Source: a virus. From it: a stretch of 64,000 nucleotides of DNA. Below, piece after piece: positions 30,213 to 38,736 of the stretch. Each line of letters opens with the position of its first letter. Within the stretch, counting starts at the first letter, position 1. The translations under genes were made by a program, and so were the position numbers. The notes beneath the pieces are model-generated. The model saw nothing but the letters and a program-made list of their open reading frames with translations, was not told the DNA's origin and searched no databases. The stretch spans positions 1 through 64,000 of IMG/VR virus record IMGVR_UViG_3300050119_000088. One strand, given 5' to 3'.

Positions 30213-30525
30213 TGCTGATAACTACCTCCTCGATAGAGTAAATGCGGTGGCAATCGAAATGTTTGACGAGATATTCAATGAAAAGATCAAGTGCTGCACC
30301 ATTGTCATCAACCCAAGGTTTCTTAAGTTTGGCATATTCTGAACGAACATATAATGCACTTCGCTTTTTGAAAGCTTCGAAAGCTGGTCCTTCTGTTTCC
30401 TCTGGTTTCTCAAGTTCCTTTTGCATTGAAGCTTGAAATTGTTCAAATAACATTCCAATATCAAGAGGGTTCGGTGCACCAAAATATTGCGGCTGTGACG
30501 ACACATTGAAAAAATAAACATTCAT
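30196..30525 (-). CDS. Unknown protein
   Basis: 109 residues, MNVYFFNVSSQPQYFGAPNP. Helical centre FEQFQASMQKELEKPEETEG and ALDLFIEYLVKHFDCHRIYS. CTGGAGTTGTC precedes the ATG. Confidence 0.55.
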   Translation of the reverse strand: MNVYFFNVSSQPQYFGAPNPLDIGMLFEQFQASMQKELEKPEETEGPAFEAFKKRSALYVRSEYAKLKKPWVDDNGAALDLFIEYLVKHFDCHRIYSIEEVVISSEGPT

Positions 30526-30728
30526 GACAACTCCAGTTTGATGACTTGAGCAATCCAAATATCTGGAATTGCTGTCAAAAGTGTGGTAAGTGTAACCGTA
30601 GTTGACAATCTACGGTTATTGTTTTCATCCTCTTGGATTTCAAACTTCAAATCAAAATAACGATCGAGCTTTGTGATCAACAACATATGTGCCGGATTGT
30701 TGAGATCGATAGTAAGTGTCAAGGTCAT
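30522..30728 (-). CDS. Small beta-rich protein
   Basis: 68 residues, MTLTLTIDLNNPAHMLLITK, then RRLSTTVTLTTLLTAIPDIW. It overlaps the ligase stop and the next start. Possibly a family with 10476 and 19426. Confidence 0.5.
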   Translation of the reverse strand: MTLTLTIDLNNPAHMLLITKLDRYFDLKFEIQEDENNNRRLSTTVTLTTLLTAIPDIWIAQVIKLELS

Positions 30729-31783
30729 GCGTCGAATTTCCTAAAAAATCTTCCCTCCTTTGGAATACCTTTGTCTGTCAGCTCACGGTACTTGAACGTG
30801 ACAATCGTACCCAATGGAAAAGACAACGCATAATAAGGCATAGGAAGATCCTTGCCTGGATTCTGTCTTGCCCAATCACGAGCCTCATCATTGTTGAGAC
30901 AACGTTCTTCGTCGGTGAATCCAGACAACTCGAACCGTTGGCCTTTGTATTCTGTAACCAAAGCTCCCATCATGCCAAGCAGTTTGGAGCCCTTGTCAGT
31001 TTCACGGCCAGCGGTGTAGCCAATCACCTTGGCTTCATCGTCTTCGTAGGTTTTCACCTTGAGGCAATCGTATGTACGAGTGTTTGTCCAAGGTGTTGCA
31101 TACTTCCGAAGAACGAGACCCTCACCACCAGCATCAATGACTTGTTCCAGGAGATCATCAATACGTGTCTGTGCATTTGCTGTCCCGAAATCAAGTCGTT
31201 CTTGATGCACCAGTTCAAGATTACGAGATCCAGTCAACTCTTTGCTCAGCCATTTATAGGCTGATTCGAAACTGATGAATGAATCCACCAGTGGTGTTGT
31301 GACGTGTTGCTCGTACCAATCAAGACATCCTTTGAAAGTCTTACGGTACTGTGGCTCATTGATCGTGCCATCAGCAAACACGATTTGTAATGGCGGTGTG
31401 TCAAACACACTGTACATGATCTCCGACCATTCGGGGCCGGGGCGATGATGCTTGACAGTGCTCATCACAAACTGTTGTCGTCCAACACCGGCATACAATT
31501 CACCATCCAAGGGAAACTCAGGAAGTTGATCAAGGAAATCATTCGGTGCATAGATCACTTTGCCGTAACGTGACCACAAGCCTGTTGCGATCGACGTATT
31601 GATCAGGCGAGCGTCTTTTTCAACATTGGCCCAAGGTACGTCATTTGCTTTCATACCTCGGGTAACACCGCCATCAAAGAAGCAACGCATGCCATCGAGT
31701 TTCTGACTCACGAACCACCCGTTAATGGCATGACGTTTGGGGTCGAACGTGTGTGCAAGTTGAAGAAAGACCCTTTTTGCCAT
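30725..31783 (-). CDS. ATP-dependent DNA ligase
   Basis: 352 residues. SQKLDGMRCFFDGG carries the active-site lysine (KxDGxR), FPLDGELYAG is motif III, AGGEGLVLRKY motif IV and CLKVKTYEDDEAKVIGYTAG motif V; PKEGRFFRKF fits the OB domain. It seals nicks during phage replication and repair. The start is the second ATG (MAKRVFLQLA), with AAGGAAC upstream; an ATG two codons earlier overlaps the HNH stop. Confidence 0.93.
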   Translation of the reverse strand: MAKRVFLQLAHTFDPKRHAINGWFVSQKLDGMRCFFDGGVTRGMKANDVPWANVEKDARLINTSIATGLWSRYGKVIYAPNDFLDQLPEFPLDGELYAGVGRQQFVMSTVKHHRPGPEWSEIMYSVFDTPPLQIVFADGTINEPQYRKTFKGCLDWYEQHVTTPLVDSFISFESAYKWLSKELTGSRNLELVHQERLDFGTANAQTRIDDLLEQVIDAGGEGLVLRKYATPWTNTRTYDCLKVKTYEDDEAKVIGYTAGRETDKGSKLLGMMGALVTEYKGQRFELSGFTDEERCLNNDEARDWARQNPGKDLPMPYYALSFPLGTIVTFKYRELTDKGIPKEGRFFRKFDA

Positions 31784-31785
31784 GA

Positions 31786-32283
31786 TCATTGTTCCTTAAT
31801 AATGTTCAGGTAAGCGAATTTACCGAAATATTTCTTTGCTGCAATGTTGTAAGCTGTTGCAGCTTGTTGCTTTGAATAATATGTACCTAAGTATAGATAC
31901 TTACCGTTGACGGTAATCTGTGAAAGATACGTTCCTGATACTGTAAGGTATACTCCTTTGTATCCTGTTGTATTATGTTTTGGTGCAGGGCGATTTGACA
32001 TATTTTGAGCATGCGTTGCTTGTCTCAAGTTATGTCTTTGATTGTTCAATCCATTTAAGTCTCTATGATCTATAAGACCATACATTCCAAATGCTTCTGC
32101 AATCAATGTATGTAAGTAAATCATACGCCCTTTTCTATATCTTGTTTCCCCTTTGAACATATTGCGAACCGCATAAATCATATCACCTTTTCGGCAAGCA
32201 AACCATCTGTAGTCTTGTGTAATGTTAGTGTCGATTTCATCAATCAATACTGATTCACCAGAATATAGTCGGAAGCTTACCAT
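31786..32283 (-). CDS. HNH-AP2 homing endonuclease
   Basis: 165 residues, MVSFRLYSGESVLIDEIDTN. GLIDHRDLNGLNNQRHNLRQ is the HNH core; YKGVYLTVSGTYLSQITVNG with LGTYYSKQQAATAYNIAAKK is the AP2 domain. It lies directly before the ligase gene (overlapping stop/start) behind its own promoter at 32337. Confidence 0.9.
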   Translation of the reverse strand: MVSFRLYSGESVLIDEIDTNITQDYRWFACRKGDMIYAVRNMFKGETRYRKGRMIYLHTLIAEAFGMYGLIDHRDLNGLNNQRHNLRQATHAQNMSNRPAPKHNTTGYKGVYLTVSGTYLSQITVNGKYLYLGTYYSKQQAATAYNIAAKKYFGKFAYLNIIKEQ

Positions 32284-32336
32284 GTAAAGCTTGTCCAATC
32301 CAATCAAGGGCCAATAACAATGTAGCCTTCCTCTTC

Positions 32337-32366
32337 ATTGTACCATAGAAATAATCCGGGTGTCAA
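32337..32366 (-). promoter_or_regulatory. Strong sigma-70-like promoter
   Basis: Minus strand: TTGACA, 18 bases, TACAAT, with TATGG directly before the -10. It drives the HNH and ligase genes. Confidence 0.75.
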
Positions 32367-32818
32367 TACGAATCTTCGATTCGTTCCATCGCACTGATTG
32401 GATTGGGGATCATAGCAAGGAATGTAAAGTGATCTCTTGCTTGTGAAAGCTTTGTATGAGGACAAAGATTCTCTGTTGTAATATGTGTAATGTTTTCGAT
32501 TGTGGTAAGCATTGCACGCATTTCAACAACATAGTGTGTCCCGAATGTATTGTTGATCCAACGAACGAAATAATTCCAACCATCTAAGGGAACGAAGTCA
32601 TTTTCAATCGTTTGAGTTTTCTTGACTTGTTTGGTTTCGTGAGTTGATTTCGCAATCACTGTGCTCAATTGTACAACAAGTTCATTTGCAGTATGCTCAA
32701 AATAAGAATTCAATTCAACAGGATTGGGAAAACGTAATTGTTCTTCTGAGATACGAACACCAGAATAACAACGAATGCGTTCAATTGCAATATTCACTAC
32801 ACCATTGTCTTTATTCAT
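32363..32818 (-). CDS. Unknown protein
   Basis: 151 residues, MNKDNGVVNIAIERIRCYSG. PLDGWNYFVRWINNTFGTHY. Mixed helices and strands. The end overlaps the promoter region at 32337-32366. No family recognised. Confidence 0.55.
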   Translation of the reverse strand: MNKDNGVVNIAIERIRCYSGVRISEEQLRFPNPVELNSYFEHTANELVVQLSTVIAKSTHETKQVKKTQTIENDFVPLDGWNYFVRWINNTFGTHYVVEMRAMLTTIENITHITTENLCPHTKLSQARDHFTFLAMIPNPISAMERIEDSY

Positions 32819-33009
32819 TCTAATATCCTTGGTTTTCCTGTGGTCTCATTCTTCTTACATAGCTGATCGTATAAGCTACAATGTAGTTCAATAACTTTCC
32901 AGCCGGATCTTGATAATCCAGCCAGCTTCGAAGCAAAGTCGTTCATCGTTGACGCTTGCCCAATCACTTGGGTCGTGCCGAACTCGTCCTTTGCACCGAA
33001 GCTGGCCAT
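32815..33009 (-). CDS. Unknown small protein
   Basis: 64 residues from MASFGAKDEFGTTQVIGQAS, with AGGAGATTC upstream. FASKLAGLSRSGWKVIELHC is a helix then strand. No family recognised. Confidence 0.5.
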   Translation of the reverse strand: MASFGAKDEFGTTQVIGQASTMNDFASKLAGLSRSGWKVIELHCSLYDQLCKKNETTGKPRILE

Positions 33010-33017
33010 GAATCTCC

Positions 33018-33593
33018 TTAGTATGCGTTGAACGTCCAATAGGCTCCGCTCGCTGCGATCCCAATCATGCTGATTGTGGGATCAAGCAAGGCATCTTGGT
33101 GTGCAGGTGATGCCATCCACATGGGCCAGACTGTTTGTGCGGCACCCATCCCCGCATTCTGCCTGCGAGCATAGCCCATCACATGATGACCCATGCCAAA
33201 AGCGTGTTGTTGTCCGTTATTGACTGCTGCCCAACCTGAAAGATTGGCGTCGTATCCAACGGCTCCTCGACCGTATTGGCCACGAATACCATTCAACCAG
33301 GCAAGGAAACCGTATGGATCGCCGTAAGCGATTTGAACTGGTTCAGGTTCGTAAATATGATAGGGAACGTACTTCCCCTTCAAGTCGCCTTCGAGAACTT
33401 CTGCTGCTTCTGCCCAACGTTGCTTGTTCCGCAAGAACGTGAGCTTGACCGGACCTTGTTTGAACTCAGGTCGGCGAAGAGTCCATTCTCCGTTCTTCTC
33501 TGTTTCTCCCGGATTGGGAGCCGTTTCGACTTGCGTCTTCTCCGAGGGTGATTGTGCAATCAACAACGACGCCAAGATCAACGATGAAATCAT
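33018..33593 (-). CDS. Secreted CAP-domain protein
   Basis: 191 residues. MISSLILASLLIAQSPSEKT is a signal peptide. Residues about 85-191 (FLAWLNGIRGQYGRGAVGYD, then PVWMASPAHQDALLDPTIS-like) follow the CAP/SCP fold with its paired histidines. CAP proteins are extracellular and bind lipids or act as proteases or toxins in other organisms. The leader has GGAGG and a 9-bp hairpin. It is the first of two CAP proteins in the window. Confidence 0.8.
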   Translation of the reverse strand: MISSLILASLLIAQSPSEKTQVETAPNPGETEKNGEWTLRRPEFKQGPVKLTFLRNKQRWAEAAEVLEGDLKGKYVPYHIYEPEPVQIAYGDPYGFLAWLNGIRGQYGRGAVGYDANLSGWAAVNNGQQHAFGMGHHVMGYARRQNAGMGAAQTVWPMWMASPAHQDALLDPTISMIGIAASGAYWTFNAY

Positions 33594-33609
33594 CCATTCC
33601 TCCGTGGTG

Positions 33610-33633
33610 TGATAATGGCTTACACCATTATCA
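33610..33633 (-). promoter_or_regulatory. Perfect 9-bp leader hairpin
   Basis: TGATAATGG/CCATTATCA around a 6-base loop, immediately upstream of the ribosome binding site of the CAP gene. Possible mRNA stabiliser or regulator site. Confidence 0.5.
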
Positions 33634-33659
33634 GGTGAGAATCCAGATTGACACTATTA

Positions 33660-33866
33660 TCAATCCAGATTATCCTTTAAGACGTCCAGTGCTGCAACCA
33701 ACAACACTGAACGCTTTGTTCCGCAGAATCTTTTCACTGTTTGTTCACATTGTTGATAGGTGCAATCACCATTTCCAGTGATTGAAACAATCAATTGTGC
33801 CAGTGACGCTGCGGTTTTACAATTAGATAATCCTTCTTGAAAGAGCCCTCGTAGATCAGTAGTCAT
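33660..33866 (-). CDS. Unknown helical protein
   Basis: 68 residues, MTTDLRGLFQEGLSNCKTAA, then TYQQCEQTVKRFCGTKRSVL. Three cysteines. No family recognised. Confidence 0.5.
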   Translation of the reverse strand: MTTDLRGLFQEGLSNCKTAASLAQLIVSITGNGDCTYQQCEQTVKRFCGTKRSVLLVAALDVLKDNLD

Positions 33867-33892
33867 TACATTGACCTCACACCATCCTGGTG

Positions 33893-34117
33893 TTACTTTG
33901 ACATAACCTCATAGATGCCATCAGCAGCGATAGCAACTGTCACCGGGACCATACAAAGGCGAGGATCGAAATCCATACCTTGTAAGTGTTTTGACGCATC
34001 TTCCACGTTGGCAAATAATCCAACGGGAGTTTGGAACCAAACTTCAAAGGCAAGGATTGGATGTTCCTTGCCTCGAAGCGTGATTGTACGCTCAGGTAGA
34101 TTGTACATAGTTGCCAT
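33893..34117 (-). CDS. Unknown small protein
   Basis: 74 residues, MATMYNLPERTITLRGKEHP. AFEVWFQTPVGLFANVEDAS then VTVAIAADGIYEVMSK. Strand-rich. Confidence 0.5.
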   Translation of the reverse strand: MATMYNLPERTITLRGKEHPILAFEVWFQTPVGLFANVEDASKHLQGMDFDPRLCMVPVTVAIAADGIYEVMSK

Positions 34118-34129
34118 CGCGTTCGTAGA

Positions 34130-34627
34130 TCACCCGAGGAGCATACTCAGAATGCCCATGAATCGGCTCTTGCTCTCCGCAAGCCGAGCCGCATCGGAAA
34201 GCTTCTCAAACGTCTCCCGATCGAGTTCAGCGAACCGAACGGCCTTGACGTTGTGCTTGCCTTCCGAGAGCACGTCGCCATTGGATCGAGCGACAAACTC
34301 CCACATGCTGATAGCGTAGCCGAGGCAAGCAGTGACCTCATCAACGTCGCCGTCTGAGTTTTCGAGCGTGACGTACATCGCAAAATATTTCCACTCAGTC
34401 GGCAGTTCAGGCATACTTCGACCAACCCGCCACTTGCAGTCGCACTTGCGACAGACAATCGGCTCGTCATCGACCGTGATGAGATTGTTGATAGTGGTCG
34501 GCTTGTCAGAATCATCATACTGGAGACCGTAGACGTGGAACTTGTTGCCACAATGGCATTCGACGCGAGTCGTGACATCAGCGACATCAAGGATCGTCAT
34601 GTTGCCGATCTTGATCGGAGTGTTCAT
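34130..34627 (-). CDS. Zinc-binding unknown protein
   Basis: 165 residues, MNTPIKIGNMTILDVADVTT. ECHCGNKFHVYGLQYD and IVCRKCDCKWRVGR give a zinc site; the second half (WEFVARSNGDVLSEGKHNVK) is helical. Start-associated TGATTATTCAAATC lies upstream. Confidence 0.6.
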   Translation of the reverse strand: MNTPIKIGNMTILDVADVTTRVECHCGNKFHVYGLQYDDSDKPTTINNLITVDDEPIVCRKCDCKWRVGRSMPELPTEWKYFAMYVTLENSDGDVDEVTACLGYAISMWEFVARSNGDVLSEGKHNVKAVRFAELDRETFEKLSDAARLAESKSRFMGILSMLLG

Positions 34628-34655
34628 TGAAATAGTCCTCGTTCGATTTGAATAA

Positions 34656-35141
34656 TCAGTCGTGCCGATGCTCAATGACATTCAATTGAGCAAACTCTTT
34701 GAATAAGTTGATTGCCGCAATGTTGTACGCTTCAGCTGCACAACAATCATAATCAAAATAGCCGAGTCCTTGTCCATGATTGTCAACTGTAATTTTCGCG
34801 ACCCATTGTTGGGTTCGTGTATACCAGCTAACACCTATGTATGGACTTGTGTTGCCTGAACTATTCTTATTGCGACTATTTTGTTGGTTTGTCGCAATTC
34901 TAAGATTCGTTCTTTGGCAATCTAGTCTATTAAGATTACGGTGATCAACTTGTCGGCCTGGAATCCAAATACCCATTGATTTTGCAATTTCAACATGCAA
35001 ATAAATATGGGTATTTGTTGCCTTGTGTCCGCGTCGAGCATATTTATCTGTGCCAAATGACCAAAGCCATTGTGCATGATAATTATAATCAAGTTGGTCA
35101 AGCAAGACTTCCTTGCCTCGTGTTAATAAGATACGAGCCAT
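34656..35141 (-). CDS. HNH-AP2 homing endonuclease
   Basis: 161 residues, MARILLTRGKEVLLDQLDYN. Core RQVDHRNLNRLDCQRTNLRI. AP2 part PYIGVSWYTRTQQWVAKITV and LGYFDYDCCAAEAYNIAAIN. The ATG overlaps the upstream stop (TAATG). Belongs to the ILLTxGxEVLLDEID subfamily with 37578, 40228, 42686 and 44691. Confidence 0.9.
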   Translation of the reverse strand: MARILLTRGKEVLLDQLDYNYHAQWLWSFGTDKYARRGHKATNTHIYLHVEIAKSMGIWIPGRQVDHRNLNRLDCQRTNLRIATNQQNSRNKNSSGNTSPYIGVSWYTRTQQWVAKITVDNHGQGLGYFDYDCCAAEAYNIAAINLFKEFAQLNVIEHRHD

Positions 35142-35359
35142 TACTGCTCCGGCTCGAATTCAAGGGGCTCCCAACCGTTGTCTTCTGCCGCGACCATCCA
35201 TGAAAGCTTATCATAAGCTTTGGCCACCGCCTCCTGAAGTGCTACCGTGCGATCAAGTCGATAGGCCCTGCAAGCAATGACATACTCTCTTGCAGCGGCG
35301 GCGATGGCATCCTTGTACTCCAATATCAATTCAGATTCTCCGATCCTGGCAATCTCCAT
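35141..35359 (-). CDS. Unknown helical protein
   Basis: 72 residues, MEIARIGESELILEYKDAIA, all helical, ending in an acidic tail. Overlaps the upstream gene by 34 bases. Confidence 0.5.
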   Translation of the reverse strand: MEIARIGESELILEYKDAIAAAAREYVIACRAYRLDRTVALQEAVAKAYDKLSWMVAAEDNGWEPLEFEPEQ

Positions 35360-35553
35360 TCGAGATTATTACGCCGATTATCGTGAACGTTACCGTTCTT
35401 GTAAGCAAGACGGTGCTCTGGTGTTGGCCTTGGACGACCGTGTTTGGTGAGTATCATCTCACCCATCAGGAGACAAATCCTTTTGTCATCCTGAGTAACA
35501 ACAGTGTAGATGTAGTGCTTGCCCTCCTCAAGCTCTGGCGGAATAATCAGCAT
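35326..35553 (-). CDS. HNH-like small protein, probably inactive
   Basis: 75 residues, MLIIPPELEEGKHYIYTVVT. HRLAYKNGNVHDNRRNNLEW has the spacing of an HNH_3 motif (HxxGxxxxNxxxNLxW), but the first catalytic His position reads Tyr. AGGAAGGATGT precedes the ATG. It may be a decayed homing endonuclease or a DNA-binding derivative. Confidence 0.55.
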   Translation of the reverse strand: MLIIPPELEEGKHYIYTVVTQDDKRICLLMGEMILTKHGRPRPTPEHRLAYKNGNVHDNRRNNLEWRLPGSENLN

Positions 35554-35563
35554 ACATCCTTCC

Positions 35564-36055
35564 TCAAGGGATCTGATTGAGATAAGCAAATTCGCCAAAT
35601 AAACGAATTGCAGCATCATTGTAAGCTAATGCAGCTTCTTCTGGTGTGTCAAAGTAACCCAATCGTGTCTTGTGTCTTTCATAAATAATAGTTGCAATAA
35701 ATTTTCTAGTTCTCGTATCGAATTGAACACCTTTGTAGCCAGTCCTATTATTTGATCTGAGACCAGTATTATAATTGTTTTGTGTATATGTAGCGACTCG
35801 CAAGTTGTATCTTTGATTATTCAATGTGTTACGGTCAGTATGATCAACCAATCTACCAAAGATTGGAAGATCCATTCTTTCTGCAATTACTCTAGCAAGA
35901 TAAATAATTTGTTTGCTAGAGCCTATTCGTTGTGACCTCGTGATATACGTTCGATTCTTAATAATATTTGTATTCCAACTGTGACGATCGACGACATCGA
36001 AATCGATGTCGTCGATCAGGAAAATATGCCCACTGCTTGCAATAATCTCTCTCAT
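35564..36055 (-). CDS. HNH-AP2 homing endonuclease
   Basis: 163 residues, MREIIASSGHIFLIDDIDFD. Core RLVDHTDRNTLNNQRYNLRV; AP2 part YKGVQFDTRTRKFIATIIYE and LGYFDTPEEAALAYNDAAIR. Its ATG overlaps the helicase stop (ATGA). Confidence 0.9.
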   Translation of the reverse strand: MREIIASSGHIFLIDDIDFDVVDRHSWNTNIIKNRTYITRSQRIGSSKQIIYLARVIAERMDLPIFGRLVDHTDRNTLNNQRYNLRVATYTQNNYNTGLRSNNRTGYKGVQFDTRTRKFIATIIYERHKTRLGYFDTPEEAALAYNDAAIRLFGEFAYLNQIP

Positions 36056-37581
36056 TTTTCTCCTGGCTCTTTGAGAATAGTATACAACTCCTGCTGGCTG
36101 CGGGTAATCATAACAAACAGAAGATTCTTCTCCTGTTTACGAGCGCGGTCAGATTTCGCTCGAGGGTGCGGGCAGAGATCCCGTCGCAGCAAGAACACCC
36201 TCATTGCTTCAAGACCTTTCGCCTTGTGCCCCGTCATGAAGGTGACGCCATCGCTGTTCTGATCGCTGAAGACTCGTTCGATCTTCAAGATCAACTGTGC
36301 GACGAAATCGCACTCTTCCGCAAGAGCTTCAAGTGTGTCGCATTTATCAGTCAACGCCACCAACTGCTCGTCCTTGCCCATTGCCTCGAAGCGTGCGGAT
36401 TGCTCTCCTCGGTAACGGCCAAGATCATTCAGAAGTTTCTGAATGTCGCTGATTGCTGGTTGTCTGCCGCTTGCAAGGTCATTGTAGTCCCGCTTGAGGG
36501 AGAACTTGTTCTGATGGATCTTCTCAATCAGGTCGACAAGGCCATTGCCGAGATCACGACCCTTGACGCTCGCCTTGCGACCCTGGCGGATCAGTTGAAG
36601 GCAACGTGTGACCAGCGGTGCCGTTGTGCGGCAGAGAACGAAATCTCCATCACGAACATCTGTCAGGAACTCTTGTGTGGTGATGGTTGCCACAATCCCT
36701 TTGCCGTTGGGATTGGGAACCGGAGCCTCGATGTTCGGATTGATCTTCTTCGCTTCCGCGATCACGTCGTCCGGGCAGCGGTAGCAGATTGGCAATGGCA
36801 ATGCGGTGGCCTTGAGCATGGCAGCCGCATTCCGCAGTGCATCCGAATCTGCTCCTCGAAATCCGTAGATGGCTTGCCATTCGTCGCCCACGATGGCGAC
36901 TCGACCGGCCGATCCGAGGCGTCCGACGAACTCGATCTGAACCGGACTGAGATCCTGTCCTTCGTCCACGATCACCCAATCGTAGTACGGCAGCGGGCTG
37001 TTGCGATAGATCGGCTGGAAGAGCTGATCGTCGTAATCCATGCTGTGCGTCGTGTTGATCGTCTCGTCGTAGACGCCAGCGAGGATCATGTCGAAGCGAT
37101 CGTGCGGGCCGAAGGGTGGGATCTCAATTCCGCAGAGATCCGCCACATCCATGTAGCCTTCAGTATCATGCTTGTTAAAAGCACGAAGAGCCGAGACCAT
37201 CCGAAGCACGGTGCCGCGAACCTTCCAATATCGCGGGGCATCGAATTCGGGATTGCAGATCGTCTTCAGAATCTTGTCGACCTTGTCTTTGACAAGCACG
37301 ACGCTTCGATTGATGCTCTCCCGGCAGACACTCCAGCCCGCCGAATTGAGCGTGCTGGATTGTACATGCCTCGGAACCTTTGTCTTCAGCGTGGCTGCAA
37401 TAGCTGAATTGAAGGCCAGCATAATAATCTTGTCAGTCGTCGGAAGTTGACTGGCGAGTTCAACCATCGTGGTTGTTTTGCCGCTGCCCGGACCTGCTTC
37501 TATTATCAGGTTGCCTGGTTGTTCCGTCGGAAAACGGAAGATAGCTTGTTGGTAGTGTGACCACTGGCGTTCGATTGTCAC
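36052..37581 (-). CDS. UvrD/Rep-family DNA helicase
   Basis: 509 residues from a GTG. EAGPGSGKTTTMVELA is Walker A; VIVDEGQDLSPVQIEFV motif II; GDEWQAIYGFRGADS motif III; TFMTGHKAKGLEAMRVFL motif V; NLLFVMITRSQQELYTI motif VI. It is shorter than UvrD, so a compact superfamily-1 helicase, probably for replication or recombination. HNH genes lie on both sides with overlapping stop/start codons. Confidence 0.93.
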   Translation of the reverse strand: MTIERQWSHYQQAIFRFPTEQPGNLIIEAGPGSGKTTTMVELASQLPTTDKIIMLAFNSAIAATLKTKVPRHVQSSTLNSAGWSVCRESINRSVVLVKDKVDKILKTICNPEFDAPRYWKVRGTVLRMVSALRAFNKHDTEGYMDVADLCGIEIPPFGPHDRFDMILAGVYDETINTTHSMDYDDQLFQPIYRNSPLPYYDWVIVDEGQDLSPVQIEFVGRLGSAGRVAIVGDEWQAIYGFRGADSDALRNAAAMLKATALPLPICYRCPDDVIAEAKKINPNIEAPVPNPNGKGIVATITTQEFLTDVRDGDFVLCRTTAPLVTRCLQLIRQGRKASVKGRDLGNGLVDLIEKIHQNKFSLKRDYNDLASGRQPAISDIQKLLNDLGRYRGEQSARFEAMGKDEQLVALTDKCDTLEALAEECDFVAQLILKIERVFSDQNSDGVTFMTGHKAKGLEAMRVFLLRRDLCPHPRAKSDRARKQEKNLLFVMITRSQQELYTILKEPGEK

Positions 37582-38069
37582 GATCCGGACTCCTCAATAA
37601 AGTGTTCGCAAGGCTCGACAATATTCAAGACGGCAAACTCTTTGAATATGTTGATTGCAGCATTGTTGTAAATTCGTGCAGCACAATGCTTGCATCGAGA
37701 ATACCCCAACGGATTAGTTACATTGTGTGAAATAATACGAATCTGCCATTGTTGTGATTTCATCTGCCATTTCACACCAATATAACCACTTGATCCACGT
37801 TGCGTTTCTCGATTGACCGTGGTTTGTTGTTGTGTTGCGACTCTTAAGTTTTGACGGCGACAATCAAGTTTGTTAAGATTCTTGTGATCCACTTCAAGTC
37901 CCGCAATCCATATCCCCATATCCTTTGCAATTTCAACGTGCAAGAAGATATTTTTTCCGTTCTGCTTTCTAATAGCATAGCCACTATATCGCCACAAATA
38001 AATGGCATGCTTGGCATAATCAATTTCATCAAGTAAGGCTTCTTTGCCTTGGGTTAATAATATACGCAT
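37578..38069 (-). CDS. HNH-AP2 homing endonuclease
   Basis: 163 residues, MRILLTQGKEALLDEIDYAK. Core LEVDHKNLNKLDCRRQNLRV. AP2 part YIGVKWQMKSQQWQIRIISH. The C-terminal FKEFAVLNIVEPCEHF is almost the same as in 40228. A longer upstream frame exists, but this start agrees with the relatives and with the promoter at 38119. Confidence 0.9.
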   Translation of the reverse strand: MRILLTQGKEALLDEIDYAKHAIYLWRYSGYAIRKQNGKNIFLHVEIAKDMGIWIAGLEVDHKNLNKLDCRRQNLRVATQQQTTVNRETQRGSSGYIGVKWQMKSQQWQIRIISHNVTNPLGYSRCKHCAARIYNNAAINIFKEFAVLNIVEPCEHFIEESGS

Positions 38070-38118
38070 GCCCAATCCAATCAGGTTGCCGTTCCTTGTT
38101 AGAAACACTGGCAAACCT

Positions 38119-38148
38119 ATTGTACCATGATTCAGCCCGACCATACAA
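38119..38148 (-). promoter_or_regulatory. Sigma-70-like promoter
   Basis: Minus strand: TTGTAT, 18 bases, TACAAT, with CATGG directly before the -10. Drives the HNH and helicase genes. Confidence 0.65.
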
Positions 38149-38247
38149 TAGGATTTGCGATAGTGGCCGAATAATGAGAATTAAAAGAAACATGCCAACT
38201 ATTGATTGGATTATCAATCTACATGAATACCTTTTGACTCCAAATAG

Positions 38248-38541
38248 TTACAATCCATGTAATCGTCCATGATATTGGATTGTAAAAGCTTCTCCGAGAT
38301 TCGGATTATAAAATTCCTTTTGAATAATGTCTTGTTGTCGGCAAATTTCTGTCCATTCGGCCATTGTTATCCGGCCTTCAGGTTTGGCTCCTCGACCAAG
38401 AATCTCAAGAGCAGTCTCAACGCCTTTGGATCTTACCAAGCAGCTATTGAATGTTGTGATACATTGCTGACAAGGAAGATTCTCACCGCGATGTAGCTCA
38501 CAGTATCCTTGGCCCCAATGCCACTTCTCAGAATCAATCAT
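38248..38541 (-). CDS. Unknown protein with cysteine/histidine motif
   Basis: 97 residues. WGQGYCELHRGENLPCQQCI suggests CxxH...CxxC zinc binding. The rest is helical. First gene after the promoter is 38069, so this one ends the upstream unit. Confidence 0.55.
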   Translation of the reverse strand: MIDSEKWHWGQGYCELHRGENLPCQQCITTFNSCLVRSKGVETALEILGRGAKPEGRITMAEWTEICRQQDIIQKEFYNPNLGEAFTIQYHGRLHGL

Positions 38542-38735
38542 AGTTGTGGCTTTCGTGTCCGCCAGGTTTCCATCTTTTGCAATTCAGTAATTCGCTCACG
38601 CATTTGCTGTACAGTTGTACAATTCTTACCAGATTCATTGATCTGTTTGAGGTTAGTAAGATGATGCTTGATTGACGCAATCCGATCCTTTGGAATGCGT
38701 TCATTCAATTTAGTCAACATATCGTCACTTGCCAT
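38538..38735 (-). CDS. Small helical protein
   Basis: 65 residues, MASDDMLTKLNERIPKDRIA. Mostly one long helix with QQMRERITELQKMETW. GGAGATAAT precedes the ATG. Overlaps neighbours by 4 bases. Confidence 0.5.
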   Translation of the reverse strand: MASDDMLTKLNERIPKDRIASIKHHLTNLKQINESGKNCTTVQQMRERITELQKMETWRTRKPQL

Positions 38736-38736
38736 A

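Noticed and set aside
36166-37407. 413-codon plus-strand frame
   Set aside because: Antisense shadow of the UvrD-like helicase, which has all helicase motifs.
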